A stretch of 64,000 bases of DNA from Henricia sp. BOLD:AAB3569 (lineage: Eukaryota > Echinodermata > Asteroidea > Spinulosida > Echinasteridae): the NCBI GenBank assembly GCA_037783545.1, contig JBBELK010000636.1, positions 930,001 to 994,000 of the forward strand. The letters are read 5' to 3'. Positions 38,106 through 50,600 of the stretch are shown piece by piece. The stretch's first letter is position 1; every line of letters begins with the position of its first letter. Made by a program: the position numbers and the translations under genes. The notes under the pieces were generated by a model. That model saw nothing but the letters and a program-made list of their open reading frames with translations, ran no database searches and was not told the DNA's origin.

Positions 38106-38195
38106 CCCGTGAACAGGGCTTCGAAAAATCCTCAGCCCTGGAGGTGGAGCCGTTTCTAACCCCAAATCTGTGGCAAACTCACGCAAATGAAATTT

Positions 38196-38300
38196 ATTAT
38201 TATTTATTATTATTATTATTTCTTTCTGGTACCAAGGATTCCTCAATAGTGCTCATTGCACTGTCACTCGCAAGCGTGAGGAAACCCATGAAGAATTCTA
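38196..38300 (-). mobile_element. SINE tail fragment
   Basis: (ATT)n and CAAGGATTCCTCAATAGTGC match the 3' part of the 9.87 kb SINE. Confidence 0.7.
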
Positions 38301-38472
38301 ATTATAATTAGAAATTTGTCCCTTGGCTCTGATATTTGCTCAATAGGTGCACTCGCCCCAATGTTCAAATATTCCGAAGAGTACGCATCGATCCGATGTC
38401 TAGTTTCGGTGAAATCGTGGGCAAACTTGAGACCCTCCGTGCGATAAAATACAGCCCGTTTGCCCAAAAATT

Positions 38473-38633
38473 AAATATGCACATGCGCGAGAGCGGAGAG
38501 GTCAACACTAAACTAGTTCCCTATCCTCATATTTAGGATTTCGTCGTATATACGACTAAGGGGAAGTAAATATGAGGACAGGAAACCAGTCTATCTCGTG
38601 TTGACCTCTCCGCTCTCGCGCATGCGCATATTT
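38473..38633. repeat. Foldback, about 60-bp arms
   Basis: CATGCGCGAGAGCGGAGAGG against CCTCTCCGCTCTCGCGCATG, with TCCTCATATTTA near the loop. Confidence 0.88.
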
Positions 38634-38694
38634 GATTTTTGTGATTCTAATTTCGAGGCAAAATGATAACAAACCACTATATGAAAGGGTTGTG

Positions 38695-38730
38695 TTCTGT
38701 CCCTACGGGATACCCGTAGGGACAGAATCC
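38695..38730. repeat. Short perfect hairpin
   Basis: TTCTGTCCCTACGGG and CCCGTAGGGACAGAA with a 3- to 4-base loop, 10 bp before the family T element. Confidence 0.85.
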
Positions 38731-38748
38731 TTCCGTCTAGGTCGGTCC

Positions 38749-39473
38749 TAGCCCAGGTTGGACGTCGTCTTCATTGCATTACGAGTGACGTCCAGGTTAC
38801 GATGTCTACAAACAGGGGGACTGAAATTTCCACATAATTGTTAAGCTCTATTACCTTTTAATGGACGTCGAATTTATGTCCATATATGCTTGACGTCTTC
38901 ATTTACAGGAACGGGAGGTTTAAATGTCGTATATACCAAATTTGATGAACAAAATAGTGAAATCTAAGGCACAACCTAACGTTAAAGCGAGAGAAATAAA
39001 TAACAGCTGCCGTCGCGTCACGCATCGTGAAGTTTGGATAGGCTTGCGCGTGCGCCGCCACGATTTCAGGCACGCAATTATGCGCCGAGGCCATGGCCTA
39101 GTTCAGTTGCGACGCGCGCACGGCCGGCCGGCACGCGTACGCGGGACTACGCGCGCGGTGAGAACAAAATAAGCTGGACGTATTACTTGGCTGTCTGTAA
39201 ATAGTAGGGATTCTTTGTGCACAAATATATAGCAAATTAGCGTGACTTTTTGCCGTTTTCCTCCGGAATATGCAGTTCGGTGATGTGTAGTGGATTTCTA
39301 AACCCGGCAATCCCAAAGATTAGGACACACTTTGTTAGCACATTACCGGCTTCCAGCACAAGGTAGAAATATTGAATTTTTTTGTTACAAAAATTTTCCC
39401 CCTGTTTTTGGAAATTCATACCCTGGACTCTGTATCCACATGTAGTATGCGGTACGGAGTCCAACCTGGGCTA
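38749..39473. mobile_element. Element family T, copy 2, with 9-bp target duplication
   Basis: Ends TAGCCCAGGTTGGAC and GTCCAACCTGGGCTA; GGTCGGTCC at 38740-38748 and again at 39474-39482. No transposase recognised. Confidence 0.85.
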
Positions 39474-39482
39474 GGTCGGTCC

Positions 39483-40030
39483 ATGTGATGGAGACTCCAT
39501 GAGTGGTCGAGTTGTCTCAACTTCAACTTGTCTCGATGTACGGCCGTCTCGATGTACGGCCATATATCGACCATTTGTCGACGCGTCGAGCTGTCTGATC
39601 CTAGCTCTGCGTATCGGACCATAGAGGAACGAAAATTGGTTTACTCCCATTATCTGCTTGCTTACTTACCTAGGCTACTTACTACATGCAATTTTTGCAA
39701 GAATTTGTGGTCGAACTGTAACGTGAAATGAAATGAAAGGGAACAAAACTGAAGCCTCGCGTGCAAAATCGCAGCATGTCACGTGATCGTTAGTTTCTTG
39801 TTTAGACTGGTTCCCGGTCCATATTCCGTGTACGATTCCTGATCCTCAGCAAAGAGCATGCTAAGAGCATGGACTCCCTACCTCCCCGCTGGGAGATCAT
39901 TCTCCGATCCGGCAGGACGAATCCATCCTTCAGATGAATCCTTCCCCTGAGAAATTTGTGAAGAGAATTTTGTACAAGAAAGTCACTATTTTTCCTTGAA
40001 ATTATGGATTAAAAGTAGGTTTGACCAGTT
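39483..40030. other. Gene-free stretch
   Basis: Begins with short repeats TCTCGATGTACGGCC (two copies) and GTCGAGTTGTC words. The rest is unremarkable. Confidence 0.35.
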
Positions 40031-41165
40031 TTATACATACGTTTAAAACCGGATAGGGTCCTGGGCACTGATCATGATAATGATGGTCTAAGCCGAAGGC
40101 GCGGGCCACTATCAGTGCCGGTATGTCCAGGGCCCATGTGCATAAAAGGCTACTAGTTTAGCTGCCAACTAGTGCTTAGTAAGATTATAAATTCCCTAGT
40201 TTATACCTACGGAGTTGGCAACTAATTTGTGTTGCATAAAACCTCACTAGGCACAATGCTTACTAGTTGCATATACTAGGACAATTTGGTTTGTAACTGA
40301 TTTGGGTGCTATGGCCTTGGAGAGGAGGTGATTATGTCAGATACAATAGGCTTGTAGACAAGTTTATTGTGTTTGAGCTTCGAACCACATTCCAACTGAG
40401 CATAACTCATTTCTAAGGGTCTTTGTAACATTGCATTACCGCCCAGTACTTACAAGTAATCCGTCATTGTGAAGCAAAGCTTAGGCACAAAGTTGTTTAG
40501 CTCCATGATTCTACGAGCCATGTTGTCCAAAGGCAGACTGATTAGTTGTCATCTAGTGACTTAGAGGTACCCCAGATCAACTCTAACTTTTGCCAGAATT
40601 TTAGAATGTTACTATATCTAGTTGGGTTTTATGCATCACAATTAGTAATCAACTAGGCTTAGTAAGCAACTTAAGTCCATTTTAGTTGCCAACTAGGCCT
40701 AGTAGCCTTTTATGCACATGGGCCCAGGACCCTAGCCGGTTTTAAACGGATTGTTTAAAACTGACCAAACCTACTTTTAATCCCATTCATAAATACCTCT
40801 TTGCGTAAATCGGTAAAACTCGCCAAAATAAGCTCGTCGTTTTCCCATGTTTTGCATTCACTTTCTACACCCACAGTGTCAACACCGCGTTTGTACAACT
40901 GCTAGCTGTGCGTCGATTTTTGTTCGATCGCGCGCGTTACGCGTAATGCAAGCGTGTTGTACGCGCACGCACACGACTGGGTACTTGTCACAGTGCACAA
41001 TTTGCTTTCGGAAGCGTGCAGTTTCTGTGTGCATGTACGTGTCCATACGCGCCGACCAAAGCGCGGGCGCGGCCTCTAGGCAGGCTCAAAAGTGTTTAAG
41101 ACTGACTGCCTTTATTGCTCGTTTAAAACTGCCCACGTGATGTGTTTTCAGCCAATAGGGATGCG
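40031..41165. mobile_element. MITE family P copy 2, interrupted
   Basis: ATCGCGCGCGTTACGCGTAA, GTGCAGTTTCTGTGTGC and CCTACTTTTAATCCC match 16.27-16.53 kb. It is split by the element at 40131. Confidence 0.6.
40131..40726. mobile_element. Element with GGGCCCATGTGCATAAAAGG ends
   Basis: Left GGGCCCATGTGCATAAAAGG, right CCTTTTATGCACATGGGCCC; interior GCCAACTAG words and a family J fragment (40.45-40.50 kb). Confidence 0.82.
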
Positions 41166-41269
41166 TAAACTGTCTAAGGTATTTATGAATGACTTATTAA
41201 GCATCAGTAAGTAAAAATCTAATTTTTAAAAAAACCAAAATTTGGAGTGGAAATATTTGTGAGTTGTCT

Positions 41270-41612
41270 TGTAAATTCTTTCGAAATTTGTCCCCGAGAA
41301 AAATCCTTATCTAGCAGTAGCCGGAATATATCCCCAAGAGAAATCGTTCCACGGCAGGGATCCATCCCGAGAGGAATCGTTCCCCAGCATGCAGAAATGC
41401 ATCCCATCTTTCCCCGACAAGAATCCATTCCGAGAGGAATTCTTCCTCAGCACCCGGCAGGTGAATCCATCATCTCTGGGAGGCATCTTTCCCCGGCAGG
41501 GACTCATCCATAAGAGTAATCCTTCTTCGGGAAAGTATTCTTCCAGGAATAAATGTCCCATGAGATGAATCCTCCCCCGAGTATTAGTCATTCTCCGGCA
41601 GGCACTCATCTT
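41270..41612 (+). repeat. Degenerate GGAATCNTTCCCC word array
   Basis: Irregular repeats of AGGAATCGTTCCCC, GAATCCATCC and CCCGAGAGGAAT. They create open frames on both strands that are not genes. Confidence 0.65.
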
Positions 41613-41618
41613 TAGGGA

Positions 41619-41700
41619 GGTCGGGTTGGCGTAGTGGTTTCTCCCCGCCTTTCACGTCTAGCGTCCCGGGTTCGACTCCTGGGGCCGATTTCACGAAACG
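41619..41700 (+). repeat. tRNA-like SINE head
   Basis: A box TTGGCGTAGTGGTTTC, B box GGGTTCGACTCC, followed by GGGGCCGATTTCACGAAA, a phrase shared with other repeats here. Confidence 0.65.
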
Positions 41701-43360
41701 CCACGGCCCTTTGAACACCAGTTGCGATGGACCACCGTGAAATTGACTCCAGAGCATAGTATATGTGGAATGGGTTTGCAGTACCTAATCGGCCCCCATA
41801 TAAAAGGCCCAAAGAGATTTCTCTGGGGTTTTGCTCCCACTTTTAAAACTACATATAGCTTCGACAGCAAAGTCTACCGTATAGCCGACGGCATAAAGGG
41901 CCTTAGTTGCGGAATATGTCATTGCGGAAGATGTCATAAAATTAACAACTTCGAGAGGAATCTTTTTCGAACAGGAAATCCTTCCTCTAGATTAATCCTC
42001 AAGGGAACTTGCTTTTTGGTTTGTCGTCTTTATTGGCGTCGTCCCATGATACAAGTGTTTTGCGAGACAAGGGAGCCGGAGCGGGGCTGCGAGTCAAAAG
42101 CCACTTTTTCAACAAACTTAAAAACCCAAGTGTTTGTACATGAATCTGTATGTTTATTTCAAGAAATTACAATTATATTGTACTTAATCTGCAATACATT
42201 TGAACTTTGATAATATAGGATTACTATTAACACAACATTGTGCTTATAGAACAAGACATTTTACAAGTCCCAATTCTTTGCTTTCATTCTTGATAAATCA
42301 AGTTTATTGTTATAACCAGATGAAATAAGTCCGAAGGATAATGGGTTCTCTTATTAACGAAATTCGATCGCAATAAAATTTGTGTCCAAATTGAAGTATA
42401 GGCCTATGACACGGGAGCTTCGTTTTAAGGGCACCACGTCTTTAACAAAAGTTATTAGAAATGTATGGCAATTTCCCCACCTATACTGTTCACACAAAAT
42501 AAGACACAATAGAGGAACAATGGAGGGGAGAGTCCCTCTGCCACATATCGCGCTCTCGTGCTGCGTACGTGCATGGTGAATAGCTGATGATGAGTTTATT
42601 TTACTAGCCGAAAGAAAAAAAATCCGTTAAATAGGAAGTGATAGTCGCATTTTATATTAGCCCCAACTTGTGGGGGAAAAACAGTCCGACAAAATCATTT
42701 AGAACTCTTGTGCACGTTTGACTGACATCTATTTACAGCTCATAAAAATATAATTAACTTGTTTTTCAAAATACATGTACATGCACTCATGACGTCCATC
42801 GTTTTAGGGTAGAGGGGTCTTGTAGTGAAGGCTTTAACGTTATACTTGGCACATGTGGCAGAGTGACTCTTCTCATTTGTTAACGCACCACCCCTTCTCC
42901 CCCAAAAAGAAATTCCTTTCTATTTTGAGACGAAATTGGTGAACAATGCATCTTCTGCCACACATCATGCACCAATAGCTTCAGTGCATTAGTCGAGTCA
43001 AAAGCAACAGTGTATTAAATTGTATTATGAAGTGCAACAATAATTTTCGTCTGTAGTGTTCATCGACTGCATTTGTTTTCTTTCGTAAACCTAAAACAAA
43101 AGGTCAAACATTTTTATTTGTTTGTGACAAACTCGGATAACATTTTCTTCATTTTATTTATTGAATCGATATATTTTAAGGTTCCTTTCCCATTTATTGG
43201 CGTCTGGGCGTTTACAAACGCGGTACGGTCAAGTGATAATTCAAAGAAGATCGTCGCAACGTTAAGACCCCGTTATCCTTCTCAACTCCCTGGGGAGTAT
43301 GCAGTTCCGTGCAGCTTATGCGCACAGGGACTAATCAAACACATTAGCTTTCTCTACCCT
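41701..43360. other. Gene-free stretch
   Basis: No exon, inverted-end element or family match recognised. The longest frames (162 and 181 codons) have no recognised domains, and the second runs into a SINE. Confidence 0.35.
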
Positions 43361-43530
43361 CACAGGTACCCATTTCCTCCTAGGTGGAGAGAAGCAATTC
43401 ATGGCAAAGTGCCTTGCTCAAGAGCGCACGCACCATGGCCAAGCCGGGATGGGATTCGAACCCACGACTTGTGGATTGACCATAGTCTTGGATTCAACAC
43501 GCTACACCGCTCGGCCATGGTGCCCCTTAC
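43360..43530 (-). mobile_element. tRNA-derived SINE, inverted
   Basis: Minus strand: A box TGGCCGAGCGGTGTAGC, B box GGGTTCGAATCCC, then GAGCAAGGCACTTTG. Confidence 0.78.
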
Positions 43531-43786
43531 TGGTCTCCGGAAGTGTGACCCGCCGCGAGACTTACACGATCTACACCAGTGCGAGCACCAGCAAAACACT
43601 TCCCCGAGCAGGTTTTAATTTGCTGATGCACGAACCGTTTAGCCTAAGGCAATTTCTACTGGAAAGATACCGTTTCAGAAATGTTTTGGGAACAGTTACC
43701 CTGCTCAGTAGAAACACGCTCTTTGACCTCATATTAACAAGGTTCAACGTATGCGAGTTCTCAATATGCGGGCCTATTTTTACAAA

Positions 43787-43925
43787 TTAAAGGCAATGCT
43801 CGTCAGCAATGCGCGCGCGCCAAATTTGTGCCACGAAATACGCAGCTCCACAGCAAAGGCATGGAGCTGCGTATTTCGTGGCACGAATTTCGCGCGCGCG
43901 CATTGCTGACGAGTCTGTGCCTTTA
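43787..43925. mobile_element. MITE family B, copy 4
   Basis: TTAAAGGCAATGCTCGTCAG to GACGAGTCTGTGCCTTTAA. Confidence 0.88.
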
Positions 43926-44127
43926 ATTCAAAACATACTTCCTATCTGCCAATTTTATGTTACAGGGCAAGAAAAAAACTTGACATTCTCTTTCGACCAA
44001 TTTATTGTTACATTGTATAAGAATAAAACCAATAATTATTAACATTATCCCCTGCTGTGCAAATGTAGGTGTACATGTATCAGTATGCAAGGGCCACACA
44101 ACAGCCAGTGAATTTGGCATCATATTT

Positions 44128-44515
44128 TTACAGTAGAGGCAGTACTACTGTACGGAACAGAGACCTGGACCCTCACAACCAAGATGGAAAAGTCTTTGGA
44201 CAGGTGCTGCACCAGGATGCTGCGCATGGCACTGAACATCTCGAGGCAGGATCACATGAGGAACGCCGTATCAAGCTTGCTGGGCACTGCGCCCGTCATC
44301 TGGAGTTGGTAGGTAGTCCTACTATTCTCCGGGAGCCCATACGGGGCACTGCCTCACGTGGCAGAAGAAGTCTTTTCTATGTGGATGCACTGAAACGGCT
44401 GCCGGCTTAGCCACCGCTGAAGAGCTGCGCTCCTGCATGCTGGGACCGGGACATCTGGAGCAAGATCATTGGGCAGGCTCGAGCTGCCATATAGCCTCGA
44501 CATGATTGATTAGTT
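44128..44515 (+). pseudogene. 3' end of a non-LTR retrotransposon (RTE-like), decayed
   Basis: Frames read LYGTETWTLTTKMEKSLDRC, RMLRMALNISRQDH, then IKLAGHCARHLELV and GTASRGRRS, the conserved C-terminal end of such reverse transcriptases. An internal deletion and frame changes join the blocks; the element is 5'-truncated and inactive. It ends at CATGATTGATTAGTTGATT. Confidence 0.85.
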
Positions 44516-45226
44516 GATTTATACAAAGATGTAAATGACTCAATTTACTAAGTTCTTTTAAGCAAACACTACTTGCAATTCCCACTACTTGTAATTACAT
44601 GTACATGTATTCGTTTTTAACTGAGAACAATTTATGTATTATGGTTCATAATTACAGCTATTTTACAAAATTATTTCAATCGCCTTTGAAGTTTATTATT
44701 CATACTGCAGATCAGATAACAAATCAGATAAAAACGAAAAGAACACTGAAGTAAATTAAATTTTCAATCTCAATTTCCCCTCTTAATTAATGATGGTACC
44801 ACATAAAACTGTTCAAGCGCAGAGAGGTACGGCAACATATTCCGTGGCATTTTACGCCAGGCTATTAATATTCACTTAGCACTCTATTGATATTTTGTAC
44901 ATGCGCTGACTGGTGGGTGATGTTCAGCTAAATTGAACCCAGTGACATCACAAGGCTCAGTTTAAACACGACAGAAAACCTTACAAAACATTAGGTACAT
45001 CTTTACAAAATGTTGAAGCAAATGGCTGCTAAGTTTTGGAGAGGTGATACTTTAAATGTTAACAGAAACCAACATACTATGTACAATTTGTGTGCGAAAA
45101 ATATCTTCACAGGACCAATGCATTTAAAATGCATTAAAAAAAAAAGATAGCCTGCTAACTTGAATAAAATATTCATTACATGGAACAAAAAACCTACAGG
45201 GCAAGCTTTATCACAAGGGAAGACAC
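44516..45226. other. 3' flank of the large CTCF-like gene
   Basis: AT-rich. The 3' UTR probably starts at 45469 and runs leftwards. No convincing AATAAA signal on the minus strand was found close by; TTTATT at 44692 is one candidate. Confidence 0.3.
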
Positions 45227-45340
45227 TCAAATCTAGCCGCCGGTAATGGCAGTGGTACTGCTGTTGTTTTTAGCGGTACTGGTGCTTTTTTGAGCGGTAC
45301 CGCTGTCATAACTGACAGCGGTTAGATTTGTGTGTCTCTC
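45227..45340. repeat. Small foldback in the CTCF-like 3' flank
   Basis: CAAATCTAGCCGC against GCGGTTAGATTTG with AGCGGTACTG words inside. Confidence 0.7.
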
Positions 45341-45469
45341 CCAATAAAGAATACATTATAATAAATGCAACTAAGCAATCAAATAATACAGTCCACAAGA
45401 GTTGGTAATGAGAGATGATCCCCTTCAGGAGATATTCATATTTTACAGGTACAGAAAGTGTCTGTCTCT

Positions 45470-47665
45470 TCACTGCTCCTCGACAAAGAGGTAGATGGTT
45501 CCATCATCCGCACCCTCCTCCTCTTCCTCCTCCTCCTGGGTTTGATCGATTGGTTGATTGGCTGGGACAAGAATGGACTCCGTCTGGGTGATGACATTGG
45601 GTTGGTTTTCAGATTCAGGTTCAGCTTCTGCTTCTGCTTCGTTTTTCTTGGGTTCAATCTTGGTTTGTGGTGGAACCATCGTCGGTAGGCCATCATCTGA
45701 TTCATTGTCGCTTTCGGTCTCAGTTTTCTGAGCTTCCTGCTCACTTTTTTCAACTTTTAACGTGATGGCGGATGGATCTTCTAGATTAGGGACATTCTCG
45801 GCTTCTAGCTGATTTTGGGTTGCATCTTCGACAGGTTCTTGCGAGGTGCTAGCACCGTTTTCCTCCTGCATCAGGATGTTTTCAGCCACATTTTGCACTG
45901 GCTGCTCGGGAGTCTGAACAGTGGCAAGGGATCCATCCACTATCTGGAGATTCTCGCCTAGATCTGCGACAGTGCCGTCGGGATTCTGAGCGACGGTGAG
46001 CACGGTGACGGGACCTCCCTCTTCCCCCTGGATAATCTGCAGCGTGCCGTCTGCAGTGCCCTGCTGCATGGCAGCGTGGATCGCCTCTGCGTCTTCTTGG
46101 GAAAGCTGCAAGGTGTTACCGTGCTCATCTACAATCTGGTGCTGTTGATTTGCCATTTTCTGCCTACGGCTTATTTTCTTGGTGGGAGAACTACCCTCAC
46201 CTGAATCTTCTCGTTTGCGTTTCATGCCAGGTTCGAGGTCCAACTCGAGCTGGGTGTTGTGCTTCTTTTGCAAGTGATTGACAAGGGTCTGCTTGTGTTT
46301 GAAAGTCTCTTGGCAGTCTTCACAGTTGTAAGGCCGTTCTCCTGTGTGGACCCTCATGTGAACCACAAGGTGGCGCTTCTGCGGGGCTGAGTAATCGCAC
46401 TCCAGACACTGGTAGATCTTCTCACCCTTGTGCGACTTCTGATGCTGTGTTAAGCTGAAGCGATCAGTGAAGCCGTTTTCACAGATTTTGCAGACGAGCG
46501 TCTGCCCTTGCGTGTGCATCTTGCGAATGTGGGTCTTCATGTCAGCATGGCGGCCGAAGGTCGTCTCGCAGTACTCGCACTTGTGCGCCGGGCGAGAGCC
46601 AGCGTGCTTCCAAAGATGCTCCTTTAGACTGCTTTTCTGGGAGAAGCTGTGCTCGCATTCACCGCACTGGAATGGCTTTTCACCGGTGTGAACCCGCATG
46701 TGGCGTTTCAGCTTGTAGTTGTCTGTGCTGGCGTAGTCACAGAGCGTGCACTTGTATGGCTTCTCTCCAGTGTGGGATCGCATGTGGCGTTTGATCTTGC
46801 TGGCCTCCACACTGTAGTAGTCGCACAGTGGGCATTTGTGTGGTTTCTCGTGCGTGTGCATGTATTTCATGTGGCGCCCCAACTCACCCGACGTTCCAAA
46901 GGCCTTCTCGCATAGCTCACACTTGTATGGCTTCGTGCCGCTGTGTGTGTTGAGGTGGTTTCTCAGGAGCGTCGACGTACGGAAGATTCGGCCACACTTG
47001 TTGCATTCGTGAACCTTCGGCTCTCGGGGGCTGGAAGGGGTCTTTTTGGCTCGCCCAAGAACCTGATCAATCAGACGGCCGTCGTCAAACTTGGGAACTG
47101 TGTATTTTTTACGCTTCTTGGGCGAGTCCTTGTCATCGAGGCTTGGCTTAGTGACTGGTTCCTCGTCATTATCACCCGCGTAGAAGTCGTAGACCGAATG
47201 ATCCTGGATGGTTCGCTGTCCGTCCTCGCCCTCTACAACCTCTCGGACTATAACAATCTGGGTGTTCATCGGAACCACCACTTCCTCATCCTGCTCCCCC
47301 ACCTCTACGGATTGGCCTTCTACAGACTCCACTTCAGTGAAAGCAGCAGCGGAACGTTTACGTGGCGACCTACGAATTGTGATAACTTTTTCTTTCAAAG
47401 AAGGCGGTATAACGCCTTCCTGTATAGCCGCTGCGTTAGCCACAGCCTGTTCCTCTAACTCCTCTTGTGTGACCTCTCCTTCGGGATCTGTCACGACTTC
47501 TTCGCCGTCCTGTTCCACTTCCTCGCCGGACTGACTGACCTCAATGGCCTCGTGTGAGACCACGGTACTAACCTCGGTCATCTCGGCTCCTGATTGGTCG
47601 GAGCTATCTCCCTGAACGATGGTGTACACTTGGGTGGTGTTGGGAGCACTGTCGCTGGATGCTTG
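45470..47665 (-). CDS. CTCF: CTCF-like exon 8: YDF motif, nine zinc fingers, acidic tail
   Basis: Acceptor tttgtcaacag; 731 codons plus stop. Order: QASSDSAPNTTQVYTIVQGD, a long acidic stretch, IRRSPRKRS, then DHSVYDFYAGD (codons for Y and F near 47183-47191), PKKRKK, nine C2H2 fingers at about 45.0-5 codons spacing with TGEKP linkers, KRKRED, the block DEHGNTLQLSQEDAEAIH shared with the short paralogue, and a Glu-rich end. All fingers lie in one exon, unlike vertebrate CTCF, whose fingers are divided by introns. Confidence 0.93.
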   Translation of the reverse strand, partial: QASSDSAPNTTQVYTIVQGDSSDQSGAEMTEVSTVVSHEAIEVSQSGEEVEQDGEEVVTDPEGEVTQEELEEQAVANAAAIQEGVIPPSLKEKVITIRRSPRKRSAAAFTEVESVEGQSVEVGEQDEEVVVPMNTQIVIVREVVEGEDGQRTIQDHSVYDFYAGDNDEEPVTKPSLDDKDSPKKRKKYTVPKFDDGRLIDQVLGRAKKTPSSPREPKVHECNKCGRIFRTSTLLRNHLNTHSGTKPYKCELCEKAFGTSGELGRHMKYMHTHEKPHKCPLCDYYSVEASKIKRHMRSHTGEKPYKCTLCDYASTDNYKLKRHMRVHTGEKPFQCGECEHSFSQKSSLKEHLWKHAGSRPAHKCEYCETTFGRHADMKTHIRKMHTQGQTLVCKICENGFTDRFSLTQHQKSHKGEKIYQCLECDYSAPQKRHLVVHMRVHTGERPYNCEDCQETFKHKQTLVNHLQKKHNTQLELDLEPGMKRKREDSGEGSSPTKKISRRQKMANQQHQIVDEHGNTLQLSQEDAEAIHAAMQQGTADGTLQIIQGEEGGPVTVLTVAQNPDGTVADLGENLQIVDGSLATVQTPEQPVQNVAENILMQEENGASTSQEPVEDATQNQLEAENVPNLEDPSAITLKVEKSEQEAQKTETESDNESDDGLPTMVPPQTKIEPKKNEAEAEAEPESENQPNVITQTESILVPANQPIDQTQEEEEEEEGADDGTIYLFVEEQ

Positions 47666-50600
47666 CTGTTGACAAAAGTGAGAGGATACTCAGGATAAAT
47701 AATCAACATGTCAAAATGCAGGTAAAAATGATATCACCCTACAAGTCAATTCAGTAGCATGCCAATGCACCGACAAAGCTCGTTCCCAGGTTTTTTTCCA
47801 TACCAACACTGCGTGTCAACTCATTACTATACATTTATGTAATTATGTAATAAAATTTATATTTCTGAACCTATTGTTTAACATATTTGAAATACAGTAA
47901 AACCCGTCTACAGTAGCCGCCCTCGGGACCACAAAAAAATGGCCACTATAAACAAGTGGCCTCTTTATAGAAGTTGCTTAACCCTTTAGTACACAGGGCA
48001 GTCGCTACTTGCTAGCGACCGCCCGAGACAATCGAGTTCCGAAGCAATCTGTGCATAAAAGGGTTAAGCATTATACACATGGCATTTGAGAGTTTTGGAA
48101 CGAAGGGTGTGTACCGATATGACCAACATAAATACAACCTTTCTCCTCAAGGTGAATTGGGCTTATTACGTGTACTATTCATCCTCAAAAAAAGGTTTGG
48201 AAACTCGAGTTTGACTTACAATTTCTCTCTTGTTACCGAGTCATTTTCCTTGTATATGGTATAATTGGATAGCCCTGTTATTCCTCTGTACAATGATGTG
48301 TCATTGCTATTGTCAAAAAGTGTCAAAAGGGGAATGCACTGTACGACAATAGCAGTACGACAATTTTATGACATTTTACTTTATACCCACCCCCGTGTTC
48401 AGCTGTGCTGCACATACCCCACTTGCTTAATCACACATCATTGTAAAGATGGGATTTCCAATGATACCAAATTCAAGGAAAATAATTTGGCAACAAGAGA
48501 GAATTCGTCAGTCAAACTTTTCAAACGCTTTTCAATGATCCAATACCAGTCTTTATATTTATGTTCGTATGTGGAATGTGTAGTCTAGGAACCAGCCTGA
48601 AATGACTGCAAGAAAATGTAACAAACCTGTGTGAAGGCAATCTGGGTTCCATCTTGCGAGACAGGGATAAACTGCTGCATGTGGCTGTTCTCATAGACAA
48701 TGCTGTTGCCGACAACGTTGACCGGCGCTCCAGTACTGCCGTCATCCTGCATGGCCACCATCAGTACCTACAGTACACAAGGCAATGTGTTCATGACTTA
48801 GGTTCTTTTGGGCCAAGTGTTGTGAATGGGTTTGTCCCTGAAGTTGGGTCACACTTTGTGACATACCACACTCAAAAACTGTTTCTCATTCCAGCCCAAT
48901 ACCCATTGCAGAGAGCAAAGCATATTTCACTGGGGTAAAAATACTTGCATTAGTACGTACGCATAAAATGCCAACTTTTTAGACAACCCCCCTCTCCCCC
49001 TGTACGCATACGCATTCCATAAATACAACTCGGCATTGGTACTTGTAAGCATTGGTAAATGGTTCAGTACTACATGTATAGTGCTATAAACTACTAGTAC
49101 AATTCGCATGTCTGAAATAAATGAGATTTATTTTGCATTTTTTTAAAACTTAAAATGACATCAAGCATCAGTAACTGCAGACTTAATGGAGAAACCTAAT
49201 TTGAGGAGTGAGAAAAATGTGAGATGTGTGAGAAAAATGTGTGGCCTGTCTAATATGTTTTGTACATAATGTCTGAAGCCATGGTCAACTCGTCCATTCG
49301 TTCCAGATTTACTAAAAGCAAATTTTCGGTTTGCGTACATACGCATTGGCTTGGACCCCCCTGTACGCAATGTCAACAACTCCCCCTCGCAACACCCCTC
49401 CATGCGTACATACTTTATGGACAGCCCCTTATGGTGTACCAAAGTACATATCTAGTAAAATTTCTTCACACTGATTAAAGGCCCTATAGATGATCTGTTT
49501 TTGAGCAATTCTGGGAATAAAACCATTATAAATCAAAAGAAAGACATCAACAAACTCATCCAAAGAAATTTCAGCTCTGTCAAATGTACCACGTCTTCTA
49601 AAACATGAAAATCCATATGCGTTTTACCGGTCTTGGCTGGGTGTTTCAGATATTCTTTCTTAGTTAGTCGCGTCATGCACTCTGTGGCACGCGTCATACT
49701 GCGTGTGTGCGCGACTCAAATGATGCAATAAAAAAATGCATTGCGTTGGAACAGCATACACGCAGTACACGGCGCCCATTTTGGACCGCGCAGATAAGGA
49801 AATCGTTTGCAAACGATCTAAATAATTTCATCTTCATGGACTACTTGGATATTTATTGGATATATGCTACCAGTTCAATCTTTACTTTGAGCGAGGTTTT
49901 CCCCGTCAACTCGTTATTTAACTTTTGGGGTCACTGCAAATTATACAGTGGGCTTTAAACATATGTGGTTTCCATGTAGCATACAGTAGGTAAAAAATTA
50001 TCTCATAATTAATGAGCGTGTCCAATGAAAACATGCATGAATATAGCTGGGCACTATATCATACACGGTAGATGCTACATGAACACTACTGTATTTTGTG
50101 TCCCAACTTTGGGAATGACTCAAATATAAATCTGCCAACACTGACTAAATATGAGGATGATTACACTACTTCTATACCTGCCAACATTGCCGAGTAAAAA
50201 ATTGGACTGTAGTGAAACTTGCAACGGTCAAGTTGGTACAATGGTCAAGTTGACCTAGTACTGCACCCGTTTTCATGTACACAAGACATGCGGCACGCGC
50301 GGGGAGTCAGGTCAAGTCGACCGTTTACCAACTCAACTTAAATACCACTTCGCCTAGCCCAGGATGGACGTCATTGTCTTCATTGCATTACGACTATTCG
50401 CTATGTAGTATGCGGTAAGAAGTCCAACCTGAGCTACATCTCGCGTAAATTAGTCTTGGTTCAAAGACGCCTTTTGTGGTGCGCGATTCGATTCATCATT
50501 CGTGCAGTGCGCGCGCACATTATATTAAATGCGTTTCACTATAACAGCGCTAAGAACGTCTTGAATTGGACAGTACTGTGTGTGCGTCATGATGTTGTAG

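Noticed and set aside
41722-42210. 162-codon plus-strand frame
   Set aside because: No domain, mixed composition, no splice or start context that stands out.
43073-43618. 181-codon plus-strand frame
   Set aside because: Its second half is the reverse of a tRNA-derived SINE.
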